From positions 3,348,501 through 3,412,500 of the forward strand of contig NZ_CP040094.1 in the NCBI RefSeq assembly GCF_013343235.1: 64,000 nt of DNA, read 5' to 3'. Below, piece by piece: positions 46,347-56,338 of this stretch. The notes below the pieces were generated by a model. That model made no database searches. It was not told the DNA's origin and worked only from the letters and a program-made list of their open reading frames with translations. Both the position numbers and the translations under genes were made by a program. This DNA is from Nostoc sp. TCL240-02 (GTDB taxonomy: Bacteria; Cyanobacteriota; Cyanobacteriia; Cyanobacteriales; Nostocaceae). Numbering within the stretch: position 1 is the first letter of the stretch; every line of letters starts with the position of its first letter.

Positions 46347-48119
46347 ATGGCTAAAAACGAAGCTAATAATTCCGCCTTGAAAATTATTCCTTTGGGCGGT
46401 TTGCACGAAATTGGGAAAAATACCTGTCTTTTTGAGTATGACGATGAAATCATCCTGTTAGATGCAGGATTGGCTTTCCCCACAGAGGCAATGCATGGAG
46501 TAAATATTGTTTTGCCAGATACGACCTATCTACGGGAAAATCGCCACAAAATTAAGGGGATGATCGTTACTCACGGTCATGAAGACCATATCGGTGGGAT
46601 TGCTTTCCATCTCAAGCAGTTTGATATCCCCGTGATTTATGGGCCTAGGCTAGCAATGGCGATGCTAGAGGGTAAATTGGAAGAAGCAGGAGTCCGCGAT
46701 CGCACCGAAATCAGAACAGTTTTACCACGTGATGTAGTGCGGATTGGCAAAAACTTTTTAGTGGAATATATCCGTAACACCCACTCCATTGCTGATAGTT
46801 TCACTGTTGCCATTCATACTCCCCTTGGTGTAGTCATTCACACAGGGGATTTCAAAATTGACCATACCCCAGTAGATGGTGAAAAGTTTGATTTGCAACG
46901 ATTAGCAGAACATGGTGAAAAAGGCGTTCTTTGCCTGCTAAGTGATTCCACTAACGCTGAGATACCAGGATTTACACCTTCAGAACGTTCGGTTTATCCA
47001 AACCTGGAGAGAGTATTTAGTCAAGCGACTGGGCGATTATTTGTCACAACCTTTGCTTCTAGCGTGCATCGCATCAATATGATTTTGGATATCGCCAAGA
47101 AGCAAAATCGCGTAGTGACGATTGTGGGGCGTTCCATGCTGAACTTGATTGCTCATGCCCGTAATCTAGGTTACATCAAGTGTGAAGATAATCTGCTGCA
47201 ACCATTACACGCAGTCCGAAATCTGCCTGATGAAAGAGTACTAATTTTAACTACAGGTTCTCAGGGTGAGTCGATGGCAGCAATGACTCGCATTGCTAAT
47301 AAAGAACATCCTCATATTAAAATCCGCCAAGGAGATACAGTAGTATTCTCTGCTAACCCCATTCCCGGAAATACGATCGCTGTAGTCAACACCATTGATA
47401 AATTAATGATTCAGGGTGCAAAAGTGGTCTATGGACGGGATAAAGGGATTCACGTCTCCGGTCACGGCTGTCAGGAAGAGCAAAAGCTGATGATTGCCTT
47501 AACTCGACCCAGGTTCTTTGTCCCATTTCACGGCGAACATCGGATGCTAGTGAAGCACGCAGAAACTGCTCAGAGTATGGGCATTCCCGCAGAAAACATG
47601 ATCATTATTCAGAATGGTGATATTGTCGAACTGACAGAAGATGCTATTCGCGTCGCTGGGAAAGTGCCATCTGGTATCGAATTGGTGGATACTACTAGTT
47701 CAGGTATGGTAAGTGCGAAAGTGCTGCAAGAACGCCAACGCATGGCTTCAGAAGGCATTATCACGATCGCAGCTGCCATTGATTGGAATGGTAAACTGTT
47801 GGCGAAACCAGAAACTCACCTGCGGGGTGTAGTTACAACTGTAGAGCGAGCGCTCCTACAAACTTGGGTAAAACAACGCATTGAAGAAATCCTCACTGTG
47901 CGCTGGACAGAATTTGCTCCTGAGCAAGGTGAAGCAGCAGATATAGACTGGGGTGGATTGCAAGGTACTTTAGAACGAGAATTGCAACGTTCAATCCGTC
48001 GGGAATTGCAATGTCAACCATCTGTGACTTTGTTGATGCAAATCCCTGATGAGCCACCTGTAAAAGTTGCTGATGGGAGAAGAAGGCGGACTCGGACTGC
48101 TGCTCAGGTAGCATCATAG
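46347..48119 (+). CDS. rnj: Ribonuclease J
   Basis: A metallo-beta-lactamase/beta-CASP ribonuclease with endo- and 5'-3' exonuclease activity, central to mRNA decay in cyanobacteria. The 590-residue protein has the metal motif THGHEDHIGG (75-84), HTGDFKIDHTP, SDSTNAEIPGFTPSE and the beta-CASP HVSGHGCQEEQ and PFHGEHRM motifs. The C-terminal region ends in a basic RRRRTRT tail. It has a good ribosome binding site (AAGGAGAAA before ATG 46347). A clear terminator follows at 48190. Confidence 0.96.
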   Translation: MAKNEANNSALKIIPLGGLHEIGKNTCLFEYDDEIILLDAGLAFPTEAMHGVNIVLPDTTYLRENRHKIKGMIVTHGHEDHIGGIAFHLKQFDIPVIYGPRLAMAMLEGKLEEAGVRDRTEIRTVLPRDVVRIGKNFLVEYIRNTHSIADSFTVAIHTPLGVVIHTGDFKIDHTPVDGEKFDLQRLAEHGEKGVLCLLSDSTNAEIPGFTPSERSVYPNLERVFSQATGRLFVTTFASSVHRINMILDIAKKQNRVVTIVGRSMLNLIAHARNLGYIKCEDNLLQPLHAVRNLPDERVLILTTGSQGESMAAMTRIANKEHPHIKIRQGDTVVFSANPIPGNTIAVVNTIDKLMIQGAKVVYGRDKGIHVSGHGCQEEQKLMIALTRPRFFVPFHGEHRMLVKHAETAQSMGIPAENMIIIQNGDIVELTEDAIRVAGKVPSGIELVDTTSSGMVSAKVLQERQRMASEGIITIAAAIDWNGKLLAKPETHLRGVVTTVERALLQTWVKQRIEEILTVRWTEFAPEQGEAADIDWGGLQGTLERELQRSIRRELQCQPSVTLLMQIPDEPPVKVADGRRRRTRTAAQVAS

Positions 48120-48874
48120 AGGATTTAAGGTAAAAATATCATACAGAGAGAAATTTGAGCAGTGGCTTTCACCGCTCAAACTTCGATGGGCGCAAAGACA
48201 CAGAATTTTTCTCAACGTCTTTGCGCTTTCTTTTCTCAAGGGTATAGAGCTTGCCTATAGTTCTTCGATCTAACTTGTTAGGTTGCTGTCACTGAAGGCG
48301 TGTGTACAGCATACTGCCAGGATGGATTGCGCTGTAGAGTACAAAAACACCCATAAGCAAGTTCATCTGATTTTAATGCGTCAGACTATATCATTCTCAA
48401 ATTGCCACTGCCAACGTAAGTTTTGTGAAATGCAATCGATTCTACTCGCTCAAAAATCACTACTTCTGCGGCATTCAGCCAGCGATGAACAGGATGCACT
48501 TACGTGAGAAAGTGGGAACACGGACAGTAAAAATGCCTTCTAGGGTATTACTGATGTTTATACTTAGCAAAAATTCTTTTAGAAAGACCTTATATTAAGT
48601 TCTGTAAATGTTACACTAAAACCTATCCAACGATGGATGTCTTTATTAGAATTTAAACTGTGTCAAGTTATGAACAAGATCGTAATATTACACTACCGAT
48701 CACCAGAAATTTGCGATTAACTTGACGTAGTAATAAATGAGGTTCTGACTTAAGTGGCTAATCAGGTATTATATTATATCGCAGTCAGAACGCGATTTTT
48801 CCGGGAAAGTTCGTTGCCACGTTGTATATATTCATCAAAAAGGTGAATAGCCTCAATAATACAGAGGGTTAACC
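48120..48874. other. Gene-free stretch after rnj
   Basis: About 755 bases. It starts with the rnj terminator; the rest is AT-rich and no protein family or RNA was recognised. The last part must hold the promoter of the nitrogenase-domain gene. Confidence 0.5.
48190..48234 (+). terminator. Terminator of rnj
   Basis: GCGCAAAGAC (48190-48199) pairs perfectly with GTCTTTGCGC (48217-48226), followed by TTTCTTTTCT. The loop is 17 bases. Confidence 0.8.
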
Positions 48875-49252
48875 ATGAAGGTATTCGACAATACCACGAA
48901 AAAGATTTTTCTGGCGAGCTGGGTATCAATCAATCAAGCAGAAACTACTGACCATAAAGCAACCCAGCTAAACCATTCTCCTTCCAAGCCTTACTGGGAT
49001 ATTCTCCAACCCCTACGGCAACGAGTAGAAAACATTCAAGTCCGCGATCGCCAATTGGCTCACCGTTTGTGCAAACTGATCCCATCTCAATGTCCCTTTG
49101 AGCGCGATGTCAAAGTATTTGGGAAAACTTTGTTTCACATTCCACCCATGTGCAAGCTCAACCCCTTATATGAAGAAGTGGTTGGTTTGCGTTTCCGAGC
49201 GTTGTGCTATCTAGCCGACGAGTGTGGCGAAGATGTATCGCAGTACTGCTAA
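48875..49252 (+). CDS. Mo-dependent nitrogenase C-terminal-domain protein
   Basis: A 125-residue protein of the small family named after a nitrogenase-associated C-terminal domain (PF06967), common in cyanobacteria. Signatures are VRDRQLAHRLCKLIPSQCPFERDVKVFGKTLFHIPPMCKLNPLYEE and LRFRALCYLADECGED. Cysteines at several conserved places (LCKLIPSQCPF, PPMCKLNP, LCYLADECG) suggest metal or Fe-S binding but this is inference. No nitrogenase genes are adjacent. Members outside nif clusters have no settled function. Confidence 0.88.
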   Translation: MKVFDNTTKKIFLASWVSINQAETTDHKATQLNHSPSKPYWDILQPLRQRVENIQVRDRQLAHRLCKLIPSQCPFERDVKVFGKTLFHIPPMCKLNPLYEEVVGLRFRALCYLADECGEDVSQYC

Positions 49253-49363
49253 TACTGAGATATAAGGGCTGAGTGAAAAGTTAGGAGTAAGGAGTAATAG
49301 GTCGGGGATCAATAATATAACTCCTAATTCCTGACTCCTAACTATTCTTTTATTATTTTTTTA

Positions 49364-51259
49364 CTATTTCTTTTGCCATTTTTGAATGGCATCTTGAGCA
49401 TCTTCGTAAGCGCCTGTCTCCTCTGGCACTAACGCAGCAGTTGCAATTGCGGCACTCCGATCTCCTTCGGCGGCCCGACGCTTGGCCATGTCTAAAATTT
49501 TCTCACTCCATTTATTGATCGACTTTTGGGCACTATCAAAGCCTGGTTGACCTGCTGGTACTTTCTTGGCAACTTCGATCGCCCGATTGTAGGTAGATGC
49601 CTGTCCAGATTTAATTAAGGCATTAGCTGCATCTAAAAGAGTTTTGTTACTCACATACTGCTTGCCCTCTAGCCGCCACAGGTTAATTGCTGCTTGTGCT
49701 TTGGCGTAGGGGGCTTCATCTTTGGTAATTAATCGAGCGGCGGCAATAGCACTAGCATACTGTCTTTGTTTAGCACGACCCTCTGCTAAATCTAAAATCA
49801 TTCGGCTCCAAATCTTAATATTTTCCTGAGCTTGTTCGTACAGTGGTTCACCAGGTTTAATTTTCCGAGCTGTAGTGATCGCCATACTCAAATCGCTAGC
49901 CTGAGTTTGTCTGAGCGACATTTTCGCCAAGTCTAATACTGCTTGATTCCGCTTTTTCGACTCGGAACTAGAGTTGATTTGGGCGCTAGATTGGTTGTTG
50001 ACTCTAACTACTGAAGTGCGTAGCCCGTCGGAGACATCGCTTGGTAAATTCTCAATCACCTGGCGATCGCTAGCAGTAGCATTAGGCGATGCAGTTGATA
50101 TTTGCTTAATTCTAAAAGTTTCTTGATTGCGAAGAAAAACTACAGCAATTAAACCTGCTATTAGCAAGCTGCCTCCGCCCCACAAGATAAACTGTTTCCA
50201 AAAAGGGAGACTTGGCTGATTTGATGGCAATCGAGAGACGTAACCTTTGGAGGAATTGGGGATAAATCTTCCCTTGGGATTCGCTCCTAAAGAAGTTTCC
50301 GCCATTGGCTGGGAAACTAAGCTAGTAGCTGACTCCTGGACTGGTTGACCTTTAGGCTTCTCAACCTTATAAGCCTTCACCTGCTGGGAGGAGTTCACAG
50401 TAGCTTCTCCCCATCTGCCCCGTTCTGCTGAAGTTCTGGGGTAATCGTCAAGGGGAGGGGCTGCAAGAGCAACAGCAAAGGATTCTTCGGGATAAATCAC
50501 CGGATTTGCTTCAAAGTTACTTTCCATTGCCAATTCTGGCAAGATTATCTGCGCCCTTGATGGGATGATAGTTGCAGGGTTTTGGACAGGCCGCCAGTGG
50601 TGGTGACATAATTTTGGCATGAGCAGACTTAGGTAACTTTCTAAATCTGACAGGTTACTGCCATTACCAGAACGCAAAGCTTCTAATAAAGCTGCTGTAA
50701 AGAATCCGTGACCTAATTCGCTACTTTCGTGGGAAAATTGTTCTGGTTGACAAGAAAGAATTGTCGCTAGTTGTAGTTCTTGGGCTAGTTCTATTGTTTC
50801 TTCACCAACGGGAGCATCAGCTTGAGTGCCAAAAGCGCGGTTGATATCGAGTAGTAGCAATACATTCAAGTCAGCAAGTTGGAGACTTTGCATTAGCGAT
50901 CGCAATTCTATGCCAGTCTCTTGCACGAGTTCGGGGTTGCCCTCTGCGGGCATTAAGTAATCTTTGCCCTTGTAATTGACTCCATAACCGCTAAAGAACA
51001 ACCACAGATAGTCTTCCGGTTGCCAACTTGTGGCTACCAAATCCTCAAGCAGCAACAGAATATTCTCTTTAGTTGGATAAGTTGATCGATCTCCAATTGG
51101 CGGCGAAGTATCCGTCATTAGCAGGCAATGTTTGGGGAGAAAGCCTGCCTCTGTCACTAAAAAATCCTCTAGTGCCTCAGCATCAGCTTGGGCACAACTT
51201 AAAGGTTGAAATAACTGATAGTGATTGATGCCAATCGCGATCGCCCAGTAATTTGCCAT
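49364..51259 (-). CDS. Caspase-like (orthocaspase/C14) membrane protein lacking the catalytic dyad
   Basis: Residues 1-230 form a caspase p20-like fold (ANYWAIAIGINHYQLFQPLS, a typical start). The strand that normally ends in SGHG reads LWLFFSGYGVN, putting Tyr92 in place of His, and the DAC motif reads LLLLDINRAF, with Asn140 in place of Cys. Proteolysis is therefore not expected. A Pro/Ser-rich linker, one membrane helix (about 353-374, FILWGGGSLLIAGLIAVVFL) and a C-terminal series of about five helical repeats (ILDMAKRRAAEGDRSAAIAT type, about 430-630) follow. It is 631 residues and monocistronic. A scaffold or sensor role is inferred. Confidence 0.88.
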   Translation of the reverse strand: MANYWAIAIGINHYQLFQPLSCAQADAEALEDFLVTEAGFLPKHCLLMTDTSPPIGDRSTYPTKENILLLLEDLVATSWQPEDYLWLFFSGYGVNYKGKDYLMPAEGNPELVQETGIELRSLMQSLQLADLNVLLLLDINRAFGTQADAPVGEETIELAQELQLATILSCQPEQFSHESSELGHGFFTAALLEALRSGNGSNLSDLESYLSLLMPKLCHHHWRPVQNPATIIPSRAQIILPELAMESNFEANPVIYPEESFAVALAAPPLDDYPRTSAERGRWGEATVNSSQQVKAYKVEKPKGQPVQESATSLVSQPMAETSLGANPKGRFIPNSSKGYVSRLPSNQPSLPFWKQFILWGGGSLLIAGLIAVVFLRNQETFRIKQISTASPNATASDRQVIENLPSDVSDGLRTSVVRVNNQSSAQINSSSESKKRNQAVLDLAKMSLRQTQASDLSMAITTARKIKPGEPLYEQAQENIKIWSRMILDLAEGRAKQRQYASAIAAARLITKDEAPYAKAQAAINLWRLEGKQYVSNKTLLDAANALIKSGQASTYNRAIEVAKKVPAGQPGFDSAQKSINKWSEKILDMAKRRAAEGDRSAAIATAALVPEETGAYEDAQDAIQKWQKK

Positions 51260-51459
51260 CCCGCTCTTTGTCAGTTATTGTTTGCTGGTCTTAAAATTGC
51301 GGTTGGCTTTGCCAAAAAAACAAAGCTAACCTATGTCTTATAGTCTAGGTGATTCTCATCGAATCTTAAGTTAGAATGTAATTTTTATTACGTTGGATAG
51401 TCGGAAAATACTTTTTACCTAATTTCAATAACAGATCATCACTAAGGAGATAGAAGGTC

Positions 51460-51942
51460 ATGAGCAAGATTGCTGCTCACCTACCATCATCGATCACTCC
51501 CTTTTCAGTTATTAGCCAAATTGCCAGAAGAATCCGGATAGTTCCTTTATTAATTTTGCTCATATCCACTGTTCCTGCGTGGTTTTTGACGGAAGCGATC
51601 GCGCCCCAGGTTGTGCAAGCTTACACCGCTAGAGTCGATCTAGCTATTGACCGCCTGCCAGAAGAAAACTATGAAACCGTTCTACGGAGGGCGGAAGCGG
51701 CCGCTAGAGCCGCCGCCCAAAGGAGCTTCGACCAAGATATATTGGTGACAGATGTTTCAATCATTGTATCCGTACAAAATTTTGGAGCGATCGCACCAGT
51801 TCTGGCATTAGATGTGAGTCGTCCCCAATGGCGATCGCGTCCCGATGCTCAAAACTGGGCTACTTACTTCAAAACTGCGCGATCGCTACTTTTCTTTGAC
51901 AATAGCTCTACAGCAGCTAACGGTGTATCAAGCAAAAAATGA
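51460..51942 (+). CDS. Secreted or membrane-anchored protein, unknown function
   Basis: A 160-residue protein of unknown function behind a good ribosome binding site (AAGGAGATAGAAGGTC). A basic N-terminus precedes a hydrophobic segment (about residues 28-52, IVPLLILLISTVPAWFLTEA) that could be a signal peptide or anchor. The remainder (VQAYTARVDLAIDRLPEENY and VLRRAEAAARAAAQRSFDQD) is a soluble domain ending in two HIP1-rich segments. Divergent from the caspase-like gene, with 200 bases between. Confidence 0.7.
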   Translation: MSKIAAHLPSSITPFSVISQIARRIRIVPLLILLISTVPAWFLTEAIAPQVVQAYTARVDLAIDRLPEENYETVLRRAEAAARAAAQRSFDQDILVTDVSIIVSVQNFGAIAPVLALDVSRPQWRSRPDAQNWATYFKTARSLLFFDNSSTAANGVSSKK

Positions 51943-52290
51943 AGGATTGAAGAAGAGGCAAGGGAGCAGGGGGGACAGTTCAGATGGAGATTCAACCCCA
52001 ACTGTTGCGCCACCTTCCCGTAGGGTTTGAGTCCCCACTTCTTATAAGTTGGGACTCAGACCCATGTTCCGCTCCGCTTCACGGTAGGAATGAAGGGGTC
52101 ATCTCCCTCCTTCCCCCTGCCTCTTCGTTAAGCTAGACACGGAGACGTAAAGAGTGGAATACTTAAATAATTCCCTCTATTTCCGTGTCATACTTTAATC
52201 TCAACCGATCAATTCACCTTACCTGTTGTTCTCTGCGTCAGCGGATGGCCTAGAATAAGAAGGTTGTCAAGAATCGCGATATCTGCTGAC
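51943..52290. other. Gap before rpmF with repeats
   Basis: GAGTCCCCACTTCTTATAAG with TTGGGACTC forms a hairpin near 52029-52056. No gene was recognised. The rpmF ribosome binding site is not obvious. Confidence 0.5.
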
Positions 52291-52464
52291 ATGGCTGTTC
52301 CTAAGAAGAAAACTTCCAAATCAAAACGAGATAAACGTCGAGCTACCTGGAGGCACAAAGCCGTCGTCGAAGCTCAGAAAGCCCTCTCTCTGGGTAAGTC
52401 AATTTTGACTGGACGTTCTACATTTGTGTATCCAACGGCTGAAGAAGAGGAAGAAGAATCATAA
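52291..52464 (+). CDS. rpmF: 50S ribosomal protein L32
   Basis: A 57-residue ribosomal protein beginning [20 protein letters not shown], which sets the start at ATG 52291 rather than an in-frame upstream start at 52264. The usual L32 core [12 protein letters not shown] is followed by a cyanobacterial-type tail ([19 protein letters not shown]) and an acidic end. No zinc cysteines are present, as in other cyanobacterial L32. Confidence 0.95.
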   Translation: MAVPKKKTSKSKRDKRRATWRHKAVVEAQKALSLGKSILTGRSTFVYPTAEEEEEES

Positions 52465-52742
52465 TTTCCCAGTCAGGCAAAGCATAAACAGCACCAATCT
52501 TCTTACTACTGGACCAACGCTTTTTATTAGCTTTCCTGATTGCATTTTGAATCATAGATACTCTATACAAGCTCATTAGCTCGATAAAAATTGGTAGTGA
52601 GTAATTGGGAACATCCATTACCCATTACCTATCATTGATGAGTGATAATCAAGTAATCATATAAAAGTAAAACATCTGGTAGTGTTGGCAATTTAGCAAG
52701 AAAGCTTGTAAACACTTTGAGAAAACTTATTTTTCTCCAACT

Positions 52743-53348
52743 ATGCTAGGAAAATTTTTTCACAAACCAGGGAAAGAAGAGGGGGAACGTGTTCCTCCTG
52801 GTCAACACTTAGCTAAAGGTTTCCCCGTACTAACTTACGGCGCAACTCCCCAAGTCAGTATTGAGGAATGGGAGTTTCGAGTTTGGGGTTTGGCAAAACC
52901 TGCTACCTTTAGTTGGTCAGACTTTATGGCGCTACCTCAACACGAATTCACGGCAGACTTCCACTGTGTAACGCGCTGGTCTAAGCTTGATGTCAAATGG
53001 ACTGGCATCAAAGTTACAGATTTCATGGATCTGATTGAGCTAGATCCGAAAGTAGCCTACATTATGGAACACTGCTACGGCGGCTACACTACAAATATTT
53101 CTGTAGAAGATTTTATCCGGGAAGAAAACTTCTTTGCCTTTAAAGTTTTTGGTGAAGACCTTTCATCTGAACACGGTGGCCCCATGCGGCTAGTTGTTCC
53201 CCACCTCTACGCTTGGAAAAGTGCTAAGTGGATTAATGGTTTAGAGTTTTTAGCTGGTGAAGAACTTGGTTTTTGGGAGCGCAATGGCTACCATCGCCGT
53301 GGTGAACCTTGGGCTGAGGAGCGTTACAGCAACGCTTTTGGATTTTAG
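52743..53348 (+). CDS. Sulfite-oxidase-like molybdopterin oxidoreductase
   Basis: A 201-residue protein with an Oxidored_molyb domain only. TADFHCVTRWSKLDVKWTGI holds the molybdenum-ligand Cys75, and HGGPMRLVVPHLYAWKSAKWINGLEFL is the typical end of the domain. It lacks the heme and dimerisation domains of sulfite oxidase and a Tat signal, unlike MsrP. The N-terminus is short and basic. It may reduce a sulfoxide or similar compound; the substrate is unknown. Confidence 0.9.
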   Translation: MLGKFFHKPGKEEGERVPPGQHLAKGFPVLTYGATPQVSIEEWEFRVWGLAKPATFSWSDFMALPQHEFTADFHCVTRWSKLDVKWTGIKVTDFMDLIELDPKVAYIMEHCYGGYTTNISVEDFIREENFFAFKVFGEDLSSEHGGPMRLVVPHLYAWKSAKWINGLEFLAGEELGFWERNGYHRRGEPWAEERYSNAFGF

Positions 53349-53392
53349 ATTTTAAATTTCTTCTTTAATCCAAAATTCAAAATCTAAAATTG
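53340..53392. repeat. TTTTAGATT-type short repeats
   Basis: GATTTTAGATTTTAAATTTC then the complementary AATCCAAAATTCAAAATCTA can form a hairpin. It starts at the stop codon of the molybdopterin gene and is the same type as the repeat inside purL. Confidence 0.75.
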
Positions 53393-53436
53393 GCATAATT
53401 AGGAGTTGTGGATTTTTATCCTTAACTCCTAATTTT

Positions 53437-54819
53437 TTAACCCAAAAGTTTCTTTATGAGTGGCAATTTGCCCTCATAAGGAGCGTATCGCCATTTTAAA
53501 TCGAGCCAGAAAGAGTTTTGCAATACACTTTTGTTATGGGAAAAAGTGTCAAAACTAGCTTTGCCGTGGTAGTTGCCAATGCCGCTATCGCCTACCCCAC
53601 CAAATGGTAAAGACGAGACACCAACCTGCATCACTGTGTCATTGATGCAGACTCCACCAGATGAAGTTTCCTGCAAAACTCGCTTTTGCAGGTTTTTGTT
53701 TTGAGAAAATAAGTATAACGCCAGAGGTTTAGGTCTAGAGTTAATCAACGCGATCGCTTCGGCAACGTCAGTATATTCAATAATTGGTAAAATTGGCCCA
53801 AAAATCTCTTCCTGCATTACAGAATCTTCCAAAGAGACATTATCAATCACTGTGGGAGCAATATAACGCTCTGAAGGTTGATTTTCTCCACCTATGATAA
53901 CTTCACCATCTTTGAGAAAACGAACCAATCTATCAAAGTGTTTTTGACTGATAATTCTGGCATAATCAGGACTACTTATAGGATTATCACCATAAAACTC
54001 TTTTAGGCATTTTTTCAGCCCATCTACTAAATCTTTTTTGATTTTTTTATTAACTAGAAGATAGTCAGGGGCGATACAAGTTTGTCCAGCATTAATAAAT
54101 TTGCCCCAAGTGATTCGTCTGACAGTGTGTTCAAGATTAATATCAGTATCTACTATACAAGGACTTTTACCACCCAATTCTAAAGTCACTGGTGTGAGAT
54201 ATTTGGCTGCTGCTGCCATGATAATTTTGCCGATAGCTGTGCCACCCGTGAAAAAGATATGATCGAACTTTTCTGCAAGTAGTTTTTGACTTGCTTCCAC
54301 ATCTCCTTCTACGACTGCAATATAAGCTGGGTCGAAATGTTTGGCAATAATCTTAGCAATGACACCAGAGGTATGAGAAGCAATTTCTGAAGGCTTGATA
54401 ATTGCACAATTCCCGGCTGTGATCGCACCGACTAACGGTGAGATATTTAACTGAAATGGATAGTTCCAAGGGCCAATGATTAAAACAACCCCTAAAGGTT
54501 CTGGATAAATTTTCGCTGAGTAGGAAAAAAAATCAAGGGAAACAGCTGCTTTTTTCGGCTTACTCCAGGCATTGATATGTTTTATAGCATAATCAATTTC
54601 CTTAATTACGCCTATTTCTGTAACGTAAATCTCCAATTCTGGTTTATGTAAATCCGCTTTTAATGCCTCGACTATTGTTTGTTCATGCTCAATTATGGCT
54701 TGCTTGAGATTTTTAAGTTGTTCAATGCGAAAAGCAACATCTTTAGTTTTACCAGTTTCAAAAAACTCTCGCTGATTCTGGATAATATCGCCAATCTTAG
54801 ATAATTCAGTGGTAATCAT
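53437..54819 (-). CDS. Aldehyde dehydrogenase (fatty-aldehyde type)
   Basis: A 460-residue class 3-like aldehyde dehydrogenase. GPWNYPFQLNISPLVGAITAGNC and KPSEIASHTS bind NAD(P); Glu214 in TLELGGKSP and catalytic Cys248 in NAGQTCIAPDYLL are in place. The C-terminus ends in a partly hydrophobic stretch (FWLDLKWRYAPYEGKLPLIKKLLG) consistent with membrane association, as in long-chain aldehyde dehydrogenases. In cyanobacteria such enzymes oxidise fatty aldehydes from lipid turnover. It is monocistronic. Confidence 0.92.
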   Translation of the reverse strand: MITTELSKIGDIIQNQREFFETGKTKDVAFRIEQLKNLKQAIIEHEQTIVEALKADLHKPELEIYVTEIGVIKEIDYAIKHINAWSKPKKAAVSLDFFSYSAKIYPEPLGVVLIIGPWNYPFQLNISPLVGAITAGNCAIIKPSEIASHTSGVIAKIIAKHFDPAYIAVVEGDVEASQKLLAEKFDHIFFTGGTAIGKIIMAAAAKYLTPVTLELGGKSPCIVDTDINLEHTVRRITWGKFINAGQTCIAPDYLLVNKKIKKDLVDGLKKCLKEFYGDNPISSPDYARIISQKHFDRLVRFLKDGEVIIGGENQPSERYIAPTVIDNVSLEDSVMQEEIFGPILPIIEYTDVAEAIALINSRPKPLALYLFSQNKNLQKRVLQETSSGGVCINDTVMQVGVSSLPFGGVGDSGIGNYHGKASFDTFSHNKSVLQNSFWLDLKWRYAPYEGKLPLIKKLLG

Positions 54820-55010
54820 TTTTTGGTATCCTCAAAAACTATTTTTTTAATGTGGCGTTGCTATCTCAGCATATTTAATTCGTCATTTTTTAGCGTTTGA
54901 CTTTCTAATTAGAATATTTGCTTGAAATTCTTGGGAGATATTAGTAAAGTTATAATTTATGAAATATTAGGATAAAATGCCCCGTAATTCATAAATTATA
55001 ATTGCTAATT

Positions 55011-56153
55011 TTATGATGTTGTGGCGGGTAAAAGGACAATAAATACACTACCTTTCCCCAATTCAGAATTCAGCAAAATAATGCCTTGATGTGCATCAAC
55101 AATTCGACGAGCAAGGTAGAGTCCCAAGCCACTACCAGAACTCTTGTGACTACCTTGACGAAATCGTTCAAATATGGTGGACTGTTCTTCGGTGGGAATC
55201 CCTGGGCCAGTATCCGCGATCGCAACGCTAATATATGCAACTGGATTGGATTTTCCAGATAACTGAGATTGACTACTTTTGTCTAACTGTCGTTGAGAAG
55301 TAAAACGAATAGTCACAGACCCGGAGTCGGTAAATTTGATTGCATTGCCGATAAGGTTTGTAAATAGACGATGTAATTCTAAGCGATCACCCATGACTGT
55401 GTTTGACTCTTCAATGAAATCCAAATTTAGCGACAGTGTTTTATCTTGAGCTAGAGGTGCTAATTCTCCAGTCACTTCCTCTAGCAAACGTCCTAGATTA
55501 ACTGGTTGAAATGCCAAACTTTTGCGACCTGCTTCAAAGCGATAAACTTCCAATAAGGTATTGACCATAGTAAGCAGGTTGATATTACTACGGGCCATAA
55601 TGGTGATTACTTCCTGCATTTGTGGTGATAATGTTCCCAATGCACCTTGTTGAAATAGCATCAACATGCGATCGGCCGCCACTAAGGGAGTGCGTAAATC
55701 GTGGGTGAGACGAGAGACAAAATCTTCTCGCTGGCGGGCAATTTCATCACGTTCATCCATACTATGCTTCAAACGTAGGAGCGATCGCACTCGTGCCAGC
55801 AATTCATCTACTGTTACAGGTTTGCGGATAAAATCATCAGCACCCAAATCTAATCCATGAGCAACGTTGGGCGCATCGTGGGCAGTAATCAGCAGGATAG
55901 GGATATATTGTGGCAATTTCATCTCTCCACGAATGTGCTTAGTAACTTCGTACCCATCCATATCTGGCATCATCAGATCCAGCAGAACCAAGTCACAAGG
56001 AGAAGCTTTCAATTCTGCTAAAGCCGAAATACCATTTTCTGCTGTGCTAATCGTGTAACCTTCTTCCTCCAAAATAGTTTTGATCAAAAACACGTTATCA
56101 GGAGAGTCATCAACTACCAGAATTTTGCCAGAACGAGAAGATTGTGAAGTCAT
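55011..56153 (-). CDS. Hybrid response regulator-histidine kinase
   Basis: A 380-residue cytoplasmic protein: an N-terminal receiver domain with phospho-acceptor Asp59 (LVLLDLMMPDMDGYEV) and Lys111, then a HisKA domain with His151 (VSRLTHDLRTPLVA), and a HATPase domain with N box (LIGNAIKFT), G1 (ADTGPGIP) and G2 (SGSGLGLYLARR). The receiver comes first, so it relays a signal from another kinase to an unknown partner. No cognate regulator lies next to it; the 56.5-kb TIR gene diverges from it. Confidence 0.93.
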   Translation of the reverse strand: MTSQSSRSGKILVVDDSPDNVFLIKTILEEEGYTISTAENGISALAELKASPCDLVLLDLMMPDMDGYEVTKHIRGEMKLPQYIPILLITAHDAPNVAHGLDLGADDFIRKPVTVDELLARVRSLLRLKHSMDERDEIARQREDFVSRLTHDLRTPLVAADRMLMLFQQGALGTLSPQMQEVITIMARSNINLLTMVNTLLEVYRFEAGRKSLAFQPVNLGRLLEEVTGELAPLAQDKTLSLNLDFIEESNTVMGDRLELHRLFTNLIGNAIKFTDSGSVTIRFTSQRQLDKSSQSQLSGKSNPVAYISVAIADTGPGIPTEEQSTIFERFRQGSHKSSGSGLGLYLARRIVDAHQGIILLNSELGKGSVFIVLLPATTS

Positions 56154-56338
56154 ATAGATGTAAGGTACGGGATAAAAGTAAATTTTTAGGGAAACTGGTT
56201 TATTGGTATAGTTTTTGAGATAGTTCTCTTAAGTAAACTTCCTCCAAATAAAAATTGTTTACCAAAAAATTTATATAAATGTATTTTAAAAACTACTTTA
56301 CTGACCTTTTTAGCAGATAGCTACAAGCTAATTGAATT
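56154..56338. other. Gap between hybrid kinase and TIR module
   Basis: AT-rich, no feature recognised apart from the small frame that follows; likely holds divergent promoters. Confidence 0.4.

Noticed and set aside
48283..48507. Small gene after rnj
   Set aside because: No ribosome binding site, no recognisable protein pattern, and unusual residue content.
52418..52618. Minus-strand 66-codon gene overlapping rpmF
   Set aside because: It overlaps the well-supported L32 gene and shows no start signal or family resemblance.
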